From Thiohalomonas denitrificans (lineage in GTDB: Bacteria; Pseudomonadota; Gammaproteobacteria; Thiohalomonadales; Thiohalomonadaceae): 64,000 nucleotides of DNA. The stretch spans positions 45,871 to 109,870 of the forward strand of contig DYFR01000002.1 of NCBI GenBank assembly GCA_020725115.1, written 5' to 3'. Shown here piece by piece: positions 50,446-60,158 of the stretch. The notes under the pieces were generated by a model that was given only the letters and a program-made list of their open reading frames with translations, was not told where the DNA came from and searched no databases. Within the stretch, counting starts at the first letter, position 1. Each line of letters opens with the position of its first letter. Made by a program: the position numbers and the translations under genes.

Positions 50446-50455
50446 GGTCCGCCAG

Positions 50456-50632
50456 ATGTGCCACCTCATTACCACCTGCCCACATGCCCACCGCTGCCCC
50501 TGGCGCGGCGAACGTGCGCGACAGCTCGCCCAGGCCCTGCAGAACACCGCCAGGCCGCCGGCTGAAGGTGTCCGCACATTTCCCGGGAAATCTGGCGCGC
50601 GGTTTGTGATCGGGTATCCCAATGGCCGGTGA
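50456..50632 (+). CDS. Hypothetical small Cys-containing prophage protein
   Basis: 58 aa MCHLITTCPHAHRCPWRGERARQL...; overlaps next gene. Confidence 0.4.
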   Translation: MCHLITTCPHAHRCPWRGERARQLAQALQNTARPPAEGVRTFPGKSGARFVIGYPNGR

Positions 50633-51464
50633 CTGGATCAAGTTCGAGATAGCGACGCCGAACAAGCCCGAAGTGTGGGCGATTGCTGGCGCCTTGGAAG
50701 TCGATCCTGATGCTGTTGTTGGGAAGCTGCTGAGGGTCTGGGCATGGTTCGATGAGCACACGGAAAACGGTAACGCACCTAGCGTTAGCAAAACGTTATT
50801 AGATCGCCAAGTTGGCGTTACCGGGTTCTGTGACGCAATGATTTCGGCCGGTTGGATGACAGAGAATAGCGGCACGATCACTCTGCCGAACTTCGATAGG
50901 CACAACGGGAAAACCGCCAAGAATCGCGCACTTACCGCGAAGCGCGTGTCCGCACATAAAGCCCGAATCACTAACGCTCCGGTAACGCCGAAGCCGTTAC
51001 CTAGAGAAGAGAAAGAGAAAACTAATAAGTCATACACAGATGACTTCCTGAGCGCTTGGGCGGAATACCCCCCCCGAGCCGGCGGCAACAGCAAGAGCGA
51101 TGCGTTCAAGGCGTGGAATGCCAGGCTCAGGGAAGGCCACAAACCCGGGGACATGATCGCCGGAGTGAAGCGCTACCGCGCCTTCTGCGATGCGGCAGAG
51201 CGAACAGGAACGGCGTTCGTCAAGCAGGCCGCGTCATTCTTCGGCCCCAGCGACCCGCCCCACTTCCTGGAACCTTGGCAGGTACCGGCACCCACGCAGA
51301 AGCAGACGGCGGGGAACCGCACACAGCTTCCACGAAGCGACGGTGACCTTGGGCCATGGGCACAGGCCAATGGCTTTGGTTCGCCGAGGCCCGGCGAGAC
51401 ATACCAGCAGTATCGCGTGCGGCTGCAGCGTGAAGTGGAACAGCGAGAGCGAGAGGCCGCCTAG
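50622..51464 (+). CDS. Phage replication protein (O/DnaT-like)
   Basis: GDWIKFEIATPNKPEVWAIAGALEVDPDAVVGKLLRVWAWFDEHT N-terminal domain; AWAEYPPRAGGNSKSDAFKAWNARL. Confidence 0.75.
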   Translation: MAGDWIKFEIATPNKPEVWAIAGALEVDPDAVVGKLLRVWAWFDEHTENGNAPSVSKTLLDRQVGVTGFCDAMISAGWMTENSGTITLPNFDRHNGKTAKNRALTAKRVSAHKARITNAPVTPKPLPREEKEKTNKSYTDDFLSAWAEYPPRAGGNSKSDAFKAWNARLREGHKPGDMIAGVKRYRAFCDAAERTGTAFVKQAASFFGPSDPPHFLEPWQVPAPTQKQTAGNRTQLPRSDGDLGPWAQANGFGSPRPGETYQQYRVRLQREVEQREREAA

Positions 51465-51686
51465 ATGGCAAAGCAGGAACACCGCAGGTTTTTGGTCCTG
51501 GAGATTCAAACAGGATTCATGGACGGGCCTTTCGGTTCGAAGGCCACGGCTGACCTTGCAAAGCGACATTGGAATAAAACTCGCCCAAGGTGCGCTCACA
51601 TCGTCGTTGAGGCCTATGGTGTGCGGCGCATCAGCATACCGAACTACCTGGCACTCACGAACGTTGCAGCCGAGGCAGTCGGATGA
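51465..51686 (+). CDS. Hypothetical prophage protein
   Basis: 73 aa, immediately follows replication gene. Confidence 0.45.
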   Translation: MAKQEHRRFLVLEIQTGFMDGPFGSKATADLAKRHWNKTRPRCAHIVVEAYGVRRISIPNYLALTNVAAEAVG

Positions 51687-51804
51687 TCATCGTGCGGAGA
51701 ATGTCTGCGCGTGTATCGGGGTCCTCCTGGGACATGTCCAGCAAGGGTAATTCGAACCTCGATCGTTCTCTAGTTGCAGGGGGTTTATAAGGGGATCATG
51801 ACAT

Positions 51805-52362
51805 ATGGTTGTTGACCTGTTGCAGCCTGTTACACAGGCAGAATTCAGCGCACTTATCGGAGTCGACCAGAGTGTCACCTCGCGTCTCATCACGCGGGGC
51901 GTGTTGCGCCGTGGCGCTTCTGCCGGGCAATGGCTGTGCGCCTACATCGAGCACCTGCAGACGGTCGCAGATGCGCGGGCAGAGGCTGGCGATCTTGACC
52001 TGGCTACGGAGCGCGCAGCGCTGGCGAGGGCTCAGCGTGAGCGGCTGGACATTCAGAACACCGCCACGCGCGAAGGGCTCGCCCCAACCGATTTGCTGAA
52101 TGAGTTGCTGACCAAGGCAGGCAATGCCGTCGCCCTCCAGCTCGAAACCATCCCGCGTTCTGTGTCGCAGAACCTCCCGCAGGTGTCGCCTGCCGCCATT
52201 GCGATGATCGCTGGTGAAGTTGGCCGCGCCATCAGCGTGGTGCGTGCCATGAGCCTTGCGGATGTGACTGCGGACAACCAGGAGGACGATACCGGGACGC
52301 CAGAAATTTTCCCGGGAAACGAGACCGAAGCTCAAAACCACCACCAGGAGGATCGCAAATGA
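51805..52362 (+). CDS. Terminase small subunit, Nu1-like
   Basis: PVTQAEFSALIGVDQSVTSRLITRGVLRRGASAGQWLCAYIEHLQ, DLDLATERAALARAQRERLDIQNTATREGLAPTDLL. Confidence 0.75.
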   Translation: MVVDLLQPVTQAEFSALIGVDQSVTSRLITRGVLRRGASAGQWLCAYIEHLQTVADARAEAGDLDLATERAALARAQRERLDIQNTATREGLAPTDLLNELLTKAGNAVALQLETIPRSVSQNLPQVSPAAIAMIAGEVGRAISVVRAMSLADVTADNQEDDTGTPEIFPGNETEAQNHHQEDRK

Positions 52363-52601
52363 AACCGCCGCCGCTCACGCCGCCCGTTGACGGCATCTGC
52401 TCAATCTGCGCATGCCACGTGAAGATTATCAATGACGTTGCCACCGTCTACTGCCCGCACAACTTGTGCGGCGCCCTTGTGGCGCTGAACATGCCGCGTC
52501 TCGTGTGGAGCATGACCGCGCCTATCGACCAGGCCACGTGGGATTTTGGGATGCAGCAGATCGGCAGTGCATTTTCCCTTCCCGGGAAATCCACTCACTA
52601 A
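52359..52601 (+). CDS. Hypothetical small Cys-containing protein
   Basis: 80 aa; CSICACHVKIINDVATVYCPHNLCGALVAL. Confidence 0.45.
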   Translation: MKPPPLTPPVDGICSICACHVKIINDVATVYCPHNLCGALVALNMPRLVWSMTAPIDQATWDFGMQQIGSAFSLPGKSTH

Positions 52602-52606
52602 TCGAA

Positions 52607-53143
52607 ATGACCGCCCGTCCCTCGCCGGTCGATCTCCAGGACATGCTCCTGCATCTCCTGGAGATCGCCGATTCCGACGAACAGCTATCACCTCTGGGTG
52701 ATGCGTTGCGGGCGTATTTCAGTGGCGCCGGTAGCCTGGACAAGTGCCTGGGGCTGGTCGGCAAGCCCGGGAAGCGCCGTATTTCTACGCGTTTTCGGAA
52801 GCACGAGCGCGACCGCCATCTGCGCGCAGCGTGGGCGCTGTGTGTCGGAGAAAGTGACTGGGCGCGGTCCTGCAACCTCACGGATGAGATCCGCCGGTTT
52901 GCGTCGATCATCTGGCCGCGCTGGCGCGAGCTGCGCGAGCCACCTGCCGACTCCAGCCAATTGCGCGCCCATCTGTTCTGGGCGTTCAAGCAGGGGTTGC
53001 TGGTGCCGGAGACGGCGCCGGGTATCCACGCGATTACAAAGCGAACTGCAGCTATTCGCTTTGCTGGAGACGTGGAAAATGGCGAGTGTGAAAACCCAAA
53101 CGGAGAAGATTATGGGCCAATCAACCAGACACACCACCTTTGA
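52607..53143 (+). CDS. Hypothetical prophage protein
   Basis: 178 aa from MTARPSPVDLQDMLLHLLEIADSDEQ. Confidence 0.5.
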   Translation: MTARPSPVDLQDMLLHLLEIADSDEQLSPLGDALRAYFSGAGSLDKCLGLVGKPGKRRISTRFRKHERDRHLRAAWALCVGESDWARSCNLTDEIRRFASIIWPRWRELREPPADSSQLRAHLFWAFKQGLLVPETAPGIHAITKRTAAIRFAGDVENGECENPNGEDYGPINQTHHL

Positions 53144-54263
53144 GTTTGTTGCGGCCCAGCCGTGGGCCATTCAGCCGCACATGCTAGAAACCATCGCCGC
53201 CATCGCGCGGCGCGAAAACGAATCGCCGGAGGCCGTGGCCGCCAAACTCGGCCGCCCGTTGCAGAACACGCGCACGGTATCTCTGCGTGATGGTGTTGCT
53301 GTGGTGCCGGTCACTGGCCCGATCATGCGCTACGCAAACTTGTTCACCGAGATCAGCGGCGCCACGTCGCTGGAAGTTCTGGCGCGTGATTTCAGCGCGG
53401 CACTCAACAACAACGCCGTAAAGGCCGTCGTGCTCGACATGGATTCGCCCGGCGGCCAGGCCGCCGGGATTTCTGAATTTGCCCAGATGGTGCGTGCCGC
53501 AAATAAGCCGGTGGTGGCCTATGTCGGCGATATGGCCGCCTCCGCTGCCTACTGGATTGCCAGCGCGGCCGACGAGATTGTTATCAGCAAAACCGGCATG
53601 GTTGGTTGTATCGGCGCCGTGGTCGCCATCGATACCCGGCAACAGGCGGGTGTGCTGGAGATCGTTAGCAGCCAGAGCCCGAAAAAACGCCCGAACATCG
53701 CCACCGACGAAGGCCGCGCGCAGATCCAGCGTAACATCGACGCGCTGGCCCAAGTCTTTGTCGATGATGTGGCAAAGTATCGCGGAGTCAGTCCCAAACA
53801 AGTACTTTCCGACTTTGGTCAGGGCGATGTGATGATGGGTGCGGCAGCCGTCACCATTGGCATGGCTGATCGGGTTTCCACACTCGAATCCGTTATCGGT
53901 CAATTGAACGGAAAAACCAAAACAGAGGATCAGCCAATGCACAAAAACACTCCCGCCACAGCACCCGCAGCCGCGTCATTTGAGGCGTTGGTTAAGCAAA
54001 AAACCGAGGCTGGGCTTGACCGCAGTAAAGCCATCCGCGCCGTGGTGGCCAGCCACCCGGATGTGCACGCCGAATACATTTACCGCAGCAATAACGGGGG
54101 GGACACTCCCGCCACAGCGCCCGCAGCCGCGTCATTTGAGGCGTTGGTTAAGCAAAAAACCGAGGCTGGGCTTGACCGCAGCAAAGCCATCCGCGCCGTG
54201 GTCGCCAGCCACCCGGATGTGCACGCCGAATACATTTACCGCGGCAATAACGGAGGGCAATAA
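53112..54263 (+). CDS. S49-family head maturation protease with duplicated C-terminal domain
   Basis: DMDSPGGQAAGISEFAQMVRAANKPVVAYVGDMAASAAYWIASAADEIVISKTGMVGCIGA; C-terminus repeats a 52-aa unit twice. Confidence 0.85.
   Translation: MGQSTRHTTFEFVAAQPWAIQPHMLETIAAIARRENESPEAVAAKLGRPLQNTRTVSLRDGVAVVPVTGPIMRYANLFTEISGATSLEVLARDFSAALNNNAVKAVVLDMDSPGGQAAGISEFAQMVRAANKPVVAYVGDMAASAAYWIASAADEIVISKTGMVGCIGAVVAIDTRQQAGVLEIVSSQSPKKRPNIATDEGRAQIQRNIDALAQVFVDDVAKYRGVSPKQVLSDFGQGDVMMGAAAVTIGMADRVSTLESVIGQLNGKTKTEDQPMHKNTPATAPAAASFEALVKQKTEAGLDRSKAIRAVVASHPDVHAEYIYRSNNGGDTPATAPAAASFEALVKQKTEAGLDRSKAIRAVVASHPDVHAEYIYRGNNGGQ
53947..54258 (+). repeat. Two-copy 156-bp in-frame tandem duplication
   Basis: ACACTCCCGCCACAGC... 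begins at 53947 and again at 54103; near-identical over the whole unit. Confidence 0.95.
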
Positions 54264-54265
54264 TC

Positions 54266-54775
54266 ATGGCCGGACTCGATTTCATTGGCATCAAATCCGC
54301 TCTCAAATCGATTGCAACCGAGAAAGAGAAACTGGGCTCTTCCCTCGAAGAACTCAAGCGGAAACGCGAAGACGCAATGCTTCTCCCGCTGCCGAAAAAA
54401 GACGTACTGGAGAAGCTCAACAGCTACGTGGACACCGTCGCCGACAAGTATCGGGCCGACGCTGTTGCCGCGGTCACCCTTGTCGCGGGCCGCCCCATGG
54501 AAAGCCCCGACGAAAACCCCGGGTTTGACCGCCTGGTCCGCCCGGCCGGCGTCCGCGATGAATTGCTGCCAAACAGCACGCTCTTTGCGCTAATTGGTGC
54601 GACGCGCATCAAACAGGCGCTCGCAGACGTGGTGAATGACATGGAGTGGGAGCAGGGCCTGCCCCTCGCGCGGCGCCAAGCGGAGATTGAGCGGCTTGAC
54701 CGCGAGATCGCCGAAACCGAAGGCCGGCTTCGCGCTCTGATCAACGAGGCCGAGCGGGCGGGTGTGCGTATATGA
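54266..54775 (+). CDS. Hypothetical prophage protein, coiled-coil-rich
   Basis: 169 aa; KSALKSIATEKEKLGSSLEELKRKREDAM ... AEIERLDREIAETEGRLRALINEAER. Confidence 0.55.
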   Translation: MAGLDFIGIKSALKSIATEKEKLGSSLEELKRKREDAMLLPLPKKDVLEKLNSYVDTVADKYRADAVAAVTLVAGRPMESPDENPGFDRLVRPAGVRDELLPNSTLFALIGATRIKQALADVVNDMEWEQGLPLARRQAEIERLDREIAETEGRLRALINEAERAGVRI

Positions 54776-54972
54776 TCCGCAAAACAATGGCCGCGGACGA
54801 AATCGCGCAGGCCGCATCCGCAGCGGAATATCTCATTGAGTCCAAACTCAAATCGTGCGTCAAATCTATCAACGAGGCCGAATTGAAGTCCGTCGAATCC
54901 GCTTTAGCGCGGCTTGATGATGCCGTCATCGACCTCCGCAGAAAGGCAAGAGAGATTGGCTATCTTGTTTGA
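54772..54972 (+). CDS. Hypothetical small prophage protein
   Basis: 66 aa; ATGA overlap with upstream gene. Confidence 0.45.
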   Translation: MIRKTMAADEIAQAASAAEYLIESKLKSCVKSINEAELKSVESALARLDDAVIDLRRKAREIGYLV

Positions 54973-55180
54973 TCCCGATTTCATCAGCGGAAAGCACCCG
55001 CACATTTGATGTGTTCCGGCGGGCGCCGGGTTACACGGAGAGTGCCGGAAAAACCCCGTGACCTGATGGCCGGAGCTTAAATCTGTAACCCCCAGCCCGG
55101 CGCGATCAGGCCAGCAGCAATCACCGTCCATGGAAGGATGGGGCGCTGGTATTAATTTCCCGGGAAATGAGGAGATTCAC

Positions 55181-56713
55181 ATGGCAGACAAAGACGTCAG
55201 CTTCACGATCAGCGCGACGGACAAAACGGCGCAGGCTTTCGCCTCCGTGCAGAAGAACCTGATGCGGATCGGCGAGAGCACTACCAAATTCACCGCCCTG
55301 GCCAGCGCCGGAGGCTACGCGATCTCCGGCCTCGATGGCCTCGGCAAGGCCGGTCAGGCCGCCGCCGCCGGCATCAACATGACCACCATGGCCATGAGCT
55401 CCCTGGGCGGCCCTGCGGGCATCATGCTCGGTGTGGTGGCTGGTATCGCCGGCTATGTGATGACCACCGAGAAGGCCACGCAGGAAACCACCGACTTTGC
55501 CCTGCGCCTCCAGTAGCTGCACGGCAACCTGGTCGCGGTGCGCGGCATCGAGATCACCAAGGAAATCTCCGAAACCACACGCAAGCTCGCTGAGCTGCAG
55601 GCGCGATGGGCCGACGGCTTCGGACGGCGCGATTCTGCCGAGCAATGGACCCGCGATCAGGAAGAGATGAAGAACGCGCGGCTGGTGCTGGCCGAGCTCA
55701 ATAAGGATTTGGCCGCCAATCAGCGACTCCAGCAGGCCGGCATTACTGATACCGAAGCCGTCCGCAAGGCTGAATCCGAACTGACCAAGCAACGCGATCA
55801 ACTGGCCGCCGCCGGCAAGGCGGTTTACGAAGCCACCCGCACGCCGCTGGAGAAACTGAGCGCCGAACACGAACGCCTCAACCAGCTTCTCCGCCAGGGT
55901 GCTATCGACGAATCCACCCGCAGCCGCGCCATGTTTGCCGCAATCGAAACCTATGACGCGACGCTGAAAAAGCAGCAGGCGCCTGAAGAGAAGGACCGCT
56001 CCCAGCTTTTCGGCGACCTCACAAAGCTGGAGGAGTCTCTGCTTTCCGAAAACGAGCGGATGCGTCTGCACTATGAAGATCAGCAGTTCATCGTTGAGGA
56101 CGCATTTCAGACCGGGCTTGTTTCGCAGCAGGAACGCTATGCGCTTCTGGAGGGGCTGGAGGCACAGCACCAAAAGAAGCTCTTCGATACCCGCTACCAG
56201 GGCCTCTCCGCTTCCGACGCACTCGCCGTGGCCTTCCGAGAGAAGGACGTCAAGTCGGCGCTCAAGTTCGGCGCTCAGATGACCGCAGGTGCGGCCACAC
56301 AAAACAAACAGCTGTTTGAGATAAACAAGGCTTTTGCCCTGGCGGATGCCGCTGTGAGCCTCCCGCACGCCGTCCTGTCTAGCTTCGAGAAGGCGGGGGG
56401 CTACCCGTGGGGCCTCATCCCGGCCGGCATGATGCTGGCAACTGGCGCAGCGCAGATATCAGCCATCAGCTCCGCCAGTTTCGGCGGCGGCGCTTCCGCA
56501 CCGTCCCTGGTGGGTGCTGGAGGAGGCGGTTCGACGGTCAACACCGTGCCGGTTGGGGCGCCGCAGCCGATCGCTACGGCACAGCAGCAGCAGCCGGTCA
56601 CAAAACACGTTACCGTAACATTCGAGGGAATCGCCGATAAAAACTCTGTACGCCAGCTGATGCAGCAGATCAATGAGGAGCTGGGCGACGGCGTGAAGCT
56701 GGACGTCGCCTGA
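55181..56713 (+). pseudogene. Phage tail tape-measure-like protein interrupted by one in-frame amber codon (55514-55516)
   Basis: ORFs 55130-55516 and 55538-56713 share the same frame; ...DFALRLQ-TAG-LHGNLVAVRGIEITKEISETTRKL is otherwise continuous. Confidence 0.8.
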
Positions 56714-56715
56714 TA

Positions 56716-56771
56716 TTGCACCTAGTTGCATTTAGTGAAAAATGGGGGTATGGTGTTTTGCACCTAGTTGC
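56716..56771 (+). promoter_or_regulatory. Promoter with two GCACCTAGTTGCA operators upstream of the RHH gene
   Basis: GCACCTAGTTGCA at 56716-56728 and 56759-56771 region; TTGCAT - 17 bp - TATGGT lies between/overlapping. Confidence 0.6.
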
Positions 56772-56782
56772 AGGACACAGAA

Positions 56783-56989
56783 ATGACACCACCCCGAAAA
56801 AAGCAATACAGCACCGCCGCAGACCGAAACGCCGCCAGCCGGGCCCGCCGTGAGGCGGAAGGCATGCGACAGGTTCAGGTGTGGCTATCCGGTGATGCGA
56901 TCGAAAAGCTGGATAGGCTGGCCGAGAAGGAAGGCGCCGCCAGTCGCGGCGAGGTTATCGAGGCGATGATAAAACGCCGGAAGATTTAA
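56783..56989 (+). CDS. Ribbon-helix-helix (CopG/MetJ-like) regulator
   Basis: MRQVQVWLSGDAIEKLDRLAEKEGAASRGEVIEAMIKRR. Confidence 0.75.
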   Translation: MTPPRKKQYSTAADRNAASRARREAEGMRQVQVWLSGDAIEKLDRLAEKEGAASRGEVIEAMIKRRKI

Positions 56990-57053
56990 TGCGGGCCCCG
57001 GCCTGTTACAGCAGACCGGGGCCCTTCCCACCACCAACCCCAGGAGGTTGATC

Positions 57054-57461
57054 ATGAGCACCGAAGATCCTACCGGCAAAGCAAGGCGAATTTCCTCTCT
57101 TGAAGCTGAGAGGCTCAACAGTAACGCCAGCTTTTTCGATGTGCTGCGCCTCGATCTGCAGTTTCCACACGCAGTATTGGAGCCCACGCCCATGTCTGAG
57201 TACGAGCGTCAGATGGCAGTTCGAGCAAGGACTGTATCACGTGAGGGTATGGACTCATGCTTCCGCGCCATTCGAACCATCGGGCAAATACTTGTCGATA
57301 GCGCGGATGAGTTGGATACGATGGACAAGCAGCGGCTGCTCGATATCGGCTTCACTCTCGACTTCTTGGGCGAGGTGGGCGACGCGCTGGGCACCATCAA
57401 CAGCAACGCGGCGCACCGTCTCGAACTTGCAGCCAAAGCCAAGCCGGCGCGCGCGCACTGA
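57054..57461 (+). CDS. Hypothetical prophage-cargo protein
   Basis: 135 aa, own RBS (aggagg) and downstream terminator. Confidence 0.6.
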   Translation: MSTEDPTGKARRISSLEAERLNSNASFFDVLRLDLQFPHAVLEPTPMSEYERQMAVRARTVSREGMDSCFRAIRTIGQILVDSADELDTMDKQRLLDIGFTLDFLGEVGDALGTINSNAAHRLELAAKAKPARAH

Positions 57462-57477
57462 ATCTGACCTCGAAAAA

Positions 57478-57512
57478 AAGCCCGCCCAGGGAGACCTGGG
57501 CGGGCTTTTTGT
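57478..57512 (+). terminator. Rho-independent terminator
   Basis: aaagcccgcccagggagacctgggcgggctttttg. Confidence 0.92.
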
Positions 57513-57674
57513 TGTCATCGATAACGATAGCGATAACGCAATCATCCTATCTTATTGTTTTTATTGTTCTTATGTTTTGTTGCCCATGCAGACGAAAAGA
57601 ACCTTCACCATGTCATTTACCACCTGTATCCTCTACACTCGATAACACAGCATATCACTTGGTTATATACCTGC

Positions 57675-57947
57675 ATGGACTGTCTGAACCTGTCACTCAA
57701 CCAGCTGCGGCGCCTCATCGGCCAGCCCGTCAGCCACCGCGGTACCGCCTGCCAGGTCATTGAAGTGCTGGCAGATGGGCCGGCACTGGTATTGCAGGAC
57801 ACCGGGCGCAACACCGACATGCAGGACAATCAGTTCGGCGAACCCGGCCGTCACGTGCCGCGCATCTATACCATCCCCCTGCTCGACAACAGCGGTGACG
57901 CCGTCCATCCCGACTTCGCCGACCTGGGCCTGCTCGCCTGCGATTAA
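57675..57947 (+). CDS. Hypothetical conserved-looking protein
   Basis: 90 aa MDCLNLSLNQLRRLIGQPVSHRGTACQVIEVLADGPALVLQDTG... Confidence 0.6.
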   Translation: MDCLNLSLNQLRRLIGQPVSHRGTACQVIEVLADGPALVLQDTGRNTDMQDNQFGEPGRHVPRIYTIPLLDNSGDAVHPDFADLGLLACD

Positions 57948-58089
57948 TAGCCGCGTGCCATAAACCTCAAACACTCGCCGCCGAGGATCAGAATACGAAT
58001 TTCTCTGCGCCCCGGCGTCTGGGAAATATGTTCCAGACATTTCCAACCGACTACAACCATGTAGTCGTCTGCGACGAAATGGTTTTCCG

Positions 58090-58848
58090 TCAGCCCGCAA
58101 TCACGCGCCGCACGCGCTCCAGGTCGTCCGGGGTATCCACGCCCGGTGCCGGCGGCACAGCGGCCTCGGCGACGTGGATGCCGACGCCGTGCCAGAGCAC
58201 CCGCAACTGTTCCAGCACCTCCATACGCTCCAGGGCGCAGGGCGCCAGGGTCACATAACGTTTGAGAAAGCCCGTACGGTAGGCGTACAGGCCGAGATGG
58301 CGGTAGTGCAGTGCCTGAGCCGGCAACTCCTCGGTGGTGACGGCAAAGGCGTCACGATCCCAGGGGATGACGGCCCGGCTGAAATACAGCGCCATACCCT
58401 CTCGATCCATCACAACCTTGACCGCATGGGGGTCAAACAGCTCCGCTGCGGTGTGGATGCGCGTGCACAATGTCGATACTTCGGCACGGGCATGAGCAGC
58501 CAGGTTGTCGGCCACCTGCCGGAGCAACTGTGGCGGCATCAAGGGTTCGTCACCCTGCAGATTGACCACGATCTCGTCGTCGCCGTAACCGAGCAGCAGC
58601 ACCGCCTCGGCAAGACGCTCGCTGCCCGAACCGTGTTCCGGCGAAGTCATGCATACCGCAGCACCGAACTGCCGTGCAGCCTCTTCGATGCGCGGATCGT
58701 CGGTGGCGATCACCACGCTTGCGGCACCGCTGGCCAAGGCCTGCTCGTATACGCGCTGCAACATCGGCTTGCCGCCGATGTCGAGCAGCGGCTTGCCCGG
58801 CAGGCGCGTGGAGGCATAGCGGGCCGGGATCAGCACACGGAAGGACAC
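58090..58848 (-). CDS. kdsB: 3-deoxy-manno-octulosonate cytidylyltransferase
   Basis: [33 protein letters not shown]. Confidence 0.97.
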   Translation of the reverse strand: MSFRVLIPARYASTRLPGKPLLDIGGKPMLQRVYEQALASGAASVVIATDDPRIEEAARQFGAAVCMTSPEHGSGSERLAEAVLLLGYGDDEIVVNLQGDEPLMPPQLLRQVADNLAAHARAEVSTLCTRIHTAAELFDPHAVKVVMDREGMALYFSRAVIPWDRDAFAVTTEELPAQALHYRHLGLYAYRTGFLKRYVTLAPCALERMEVLEQLRVLWHGVGIHVAEAAVPPAPGVDTPDDLERVRRVIAG

Positions 58849-59028
58849 TCAGACCTCCTCGTCGGCAGCCAGGCGGCGCGCCTCATCCTCCAGCATCACC
58901 GGGATGTCGTCGCGAATGGGATAAGCCAGACGATCCGCCTTGCAGATCAGTTCCTGCCGCTCCTTGCGGTACAGCAACGGCCCCTTGCACAGCGGACACA
59001 CCAGAATATCGAGCAATTTTTTATCCAT
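58849..59028 (-). CDS. ycaR: YcaR/Trm112-family zinc-binding protein
   Basis: Translated by hand: [59 protein letters not shown]; absent from ORF track. Confidence 0.95.
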   Translation of the reverse strand: MDKKLLDILVCPLCKGPLLYRKERQELICKADRLAYPIRDDIPVMLEDEARRLAADEEV

Positions 59029-60001
59029 GACTTACCTCGCCAAGCAGGGAGAGAAGACGCGCCCCGAATACCTCGGGCAACCGGGCGCTCACTGCAACCG
59101 CCCACAGGTGTTCGTCACCATAGGCACGGCATTTTACTCCATCCTTCTCGGTCATCAGCACCGGCAGACCGTCACCGAACTGCACATCGGCGACCGCATA
59201 GCGATGATGATCGGGAAAGGGATGTTCGATCACCTCGATACCGTGATCGCGCAGCAACTGAAAGAAGCGTGGCGGATGACCTATGCCTGCCACTGCATGC
59301 ACGCGGCGTCCGCGAAAATCATCCAGTGTCCGGCGTATCCCGTCATGCAGATGAAACACCATCTCGGGCTGCAGCGTCATCAGGTGCTCGCCCTCCTCCG
59401 CCCGGCCATTGCCCACCCGCAGCCCGACACTGCCCAGCCGATCCGGTGCCTCGCGCAACGGCCCGGCGGGAAGACAAAAACCGTTGCCCAGGCGGCGTTC
59501 ACCATCGAGCACGGCGATCTCCACATCGCGCGCCAGGCGGTAATGCTGCAGACCATCGTCGGAAATAATGATGTTGCACTCGTGCGCCTGCAGCAACAGC
59601 CGCGCCGCTGCCACCCGCTCCGGGCCCACTGCCATGGGACAGTCGCAGTACTGTGCAATCAGCACCGGCTCGTCGCCCACCAGGCGCGGATCAGACTCTG
59701 CATCGACCGACTGCGGCCAGTGTGCAGCCAGCCCGCCGTAGCCGCGGCTGATGATGCCGGGACGAAACCCCTGCTCCCGCAGATACCGTGCCAGCCAGAT
59801 CACCAGCGGTGTCTTGCCGCTGCCGCCGACGGTGATATTGCCCACCACCACCACGGGTACCGGCAGTCGTTCGCTGCGCAGCCAGCCACGGCGATAGGCG
59901 GTACGCCGTACGGCCACCAGCGCACAGAACAGCCAGGACAGCGGCAACAGCAGCAGCGCCACCGGATTCAGGCTGTACCAATAGTGATCGAGTCGCTTCA
60001 A
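59021..60001 (-). CDS. lpxK: Tetraacyldisaccharide 4'-kinase
   Basis: [41 protein letters not shown]. Confidence 0.97.
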   Translation of the reverse strand: MKRLDHYWYSLNPVALLLLPLSWLFCALVAVRRTAYRRGWLRSERLPVPVVVVGNITVGGSGKTPLVIWLARYLREQGFRPGIISRGYGGLAAHWPQSVDAESDPRLVGDEPVLIAQYCDCPMAVGPERVAAARLLLQAHECNIIISDDGLQHYRLARDVEIAVLDGERRLGNGFCLPAGPLREAPDRLGSVGLRVGNGRAEEGEHLMTLQPEMVFHLHDGIRRTLDDFRGRRVHAVAGIGHPPRFFQLLRDHGIEVIEHPFPDHHRYAVADVQFGDGLPVLMTEKDGVKCRAYGDEHLWAVAVSARLPEVFGARLLSLLGEVSHG

Positions 60002-60013
60002 CGGCTACCCCTT

Positions 60014-60143
60014 TTTCACCGCAGAGACGCAGAGGGCGCGGAGAAAAGTTTCAACATGTTAAGCCGCCGCCTTCATTCGCTTTCCGAGCAACCCCAGCGG
60101 CGGAAATACTTGTGTTCCTCTGCGCCCTCTGCGTCTCTGCGGT
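60014..60143. repeat. Intergenic inverted repeat, family B
   Basis: ttcaccgcagagacgcagagggcgcggag ... ctctgcgccctctgcgtctctgcggta. Confidence 0.9.
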
Positions 60144-60158
60144 AAGAGCGATACGTTC

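Larger units (their letters stand above)
48093..57538. mobile_element. Degraded prophage between LMW-PTP and kdsB
   Basis: Integrase at left edge, replication protein, Nu1-like small terminase, S49 head protease, tape-measure remnant; flanking imperfect direct repeats ATCGATAACG-n3/4-CGATAACG (48093-48113, 57517-57538). Confidence 0.8.

Noticed and set aside
55514-55516. Programmed recoding of the TAG in the tape-measure gene
   Set aside because: No evident stimulatory structure or context that I can support; recent nonsense mutation in a decaying prophage is simpler. Kept as a check item only.
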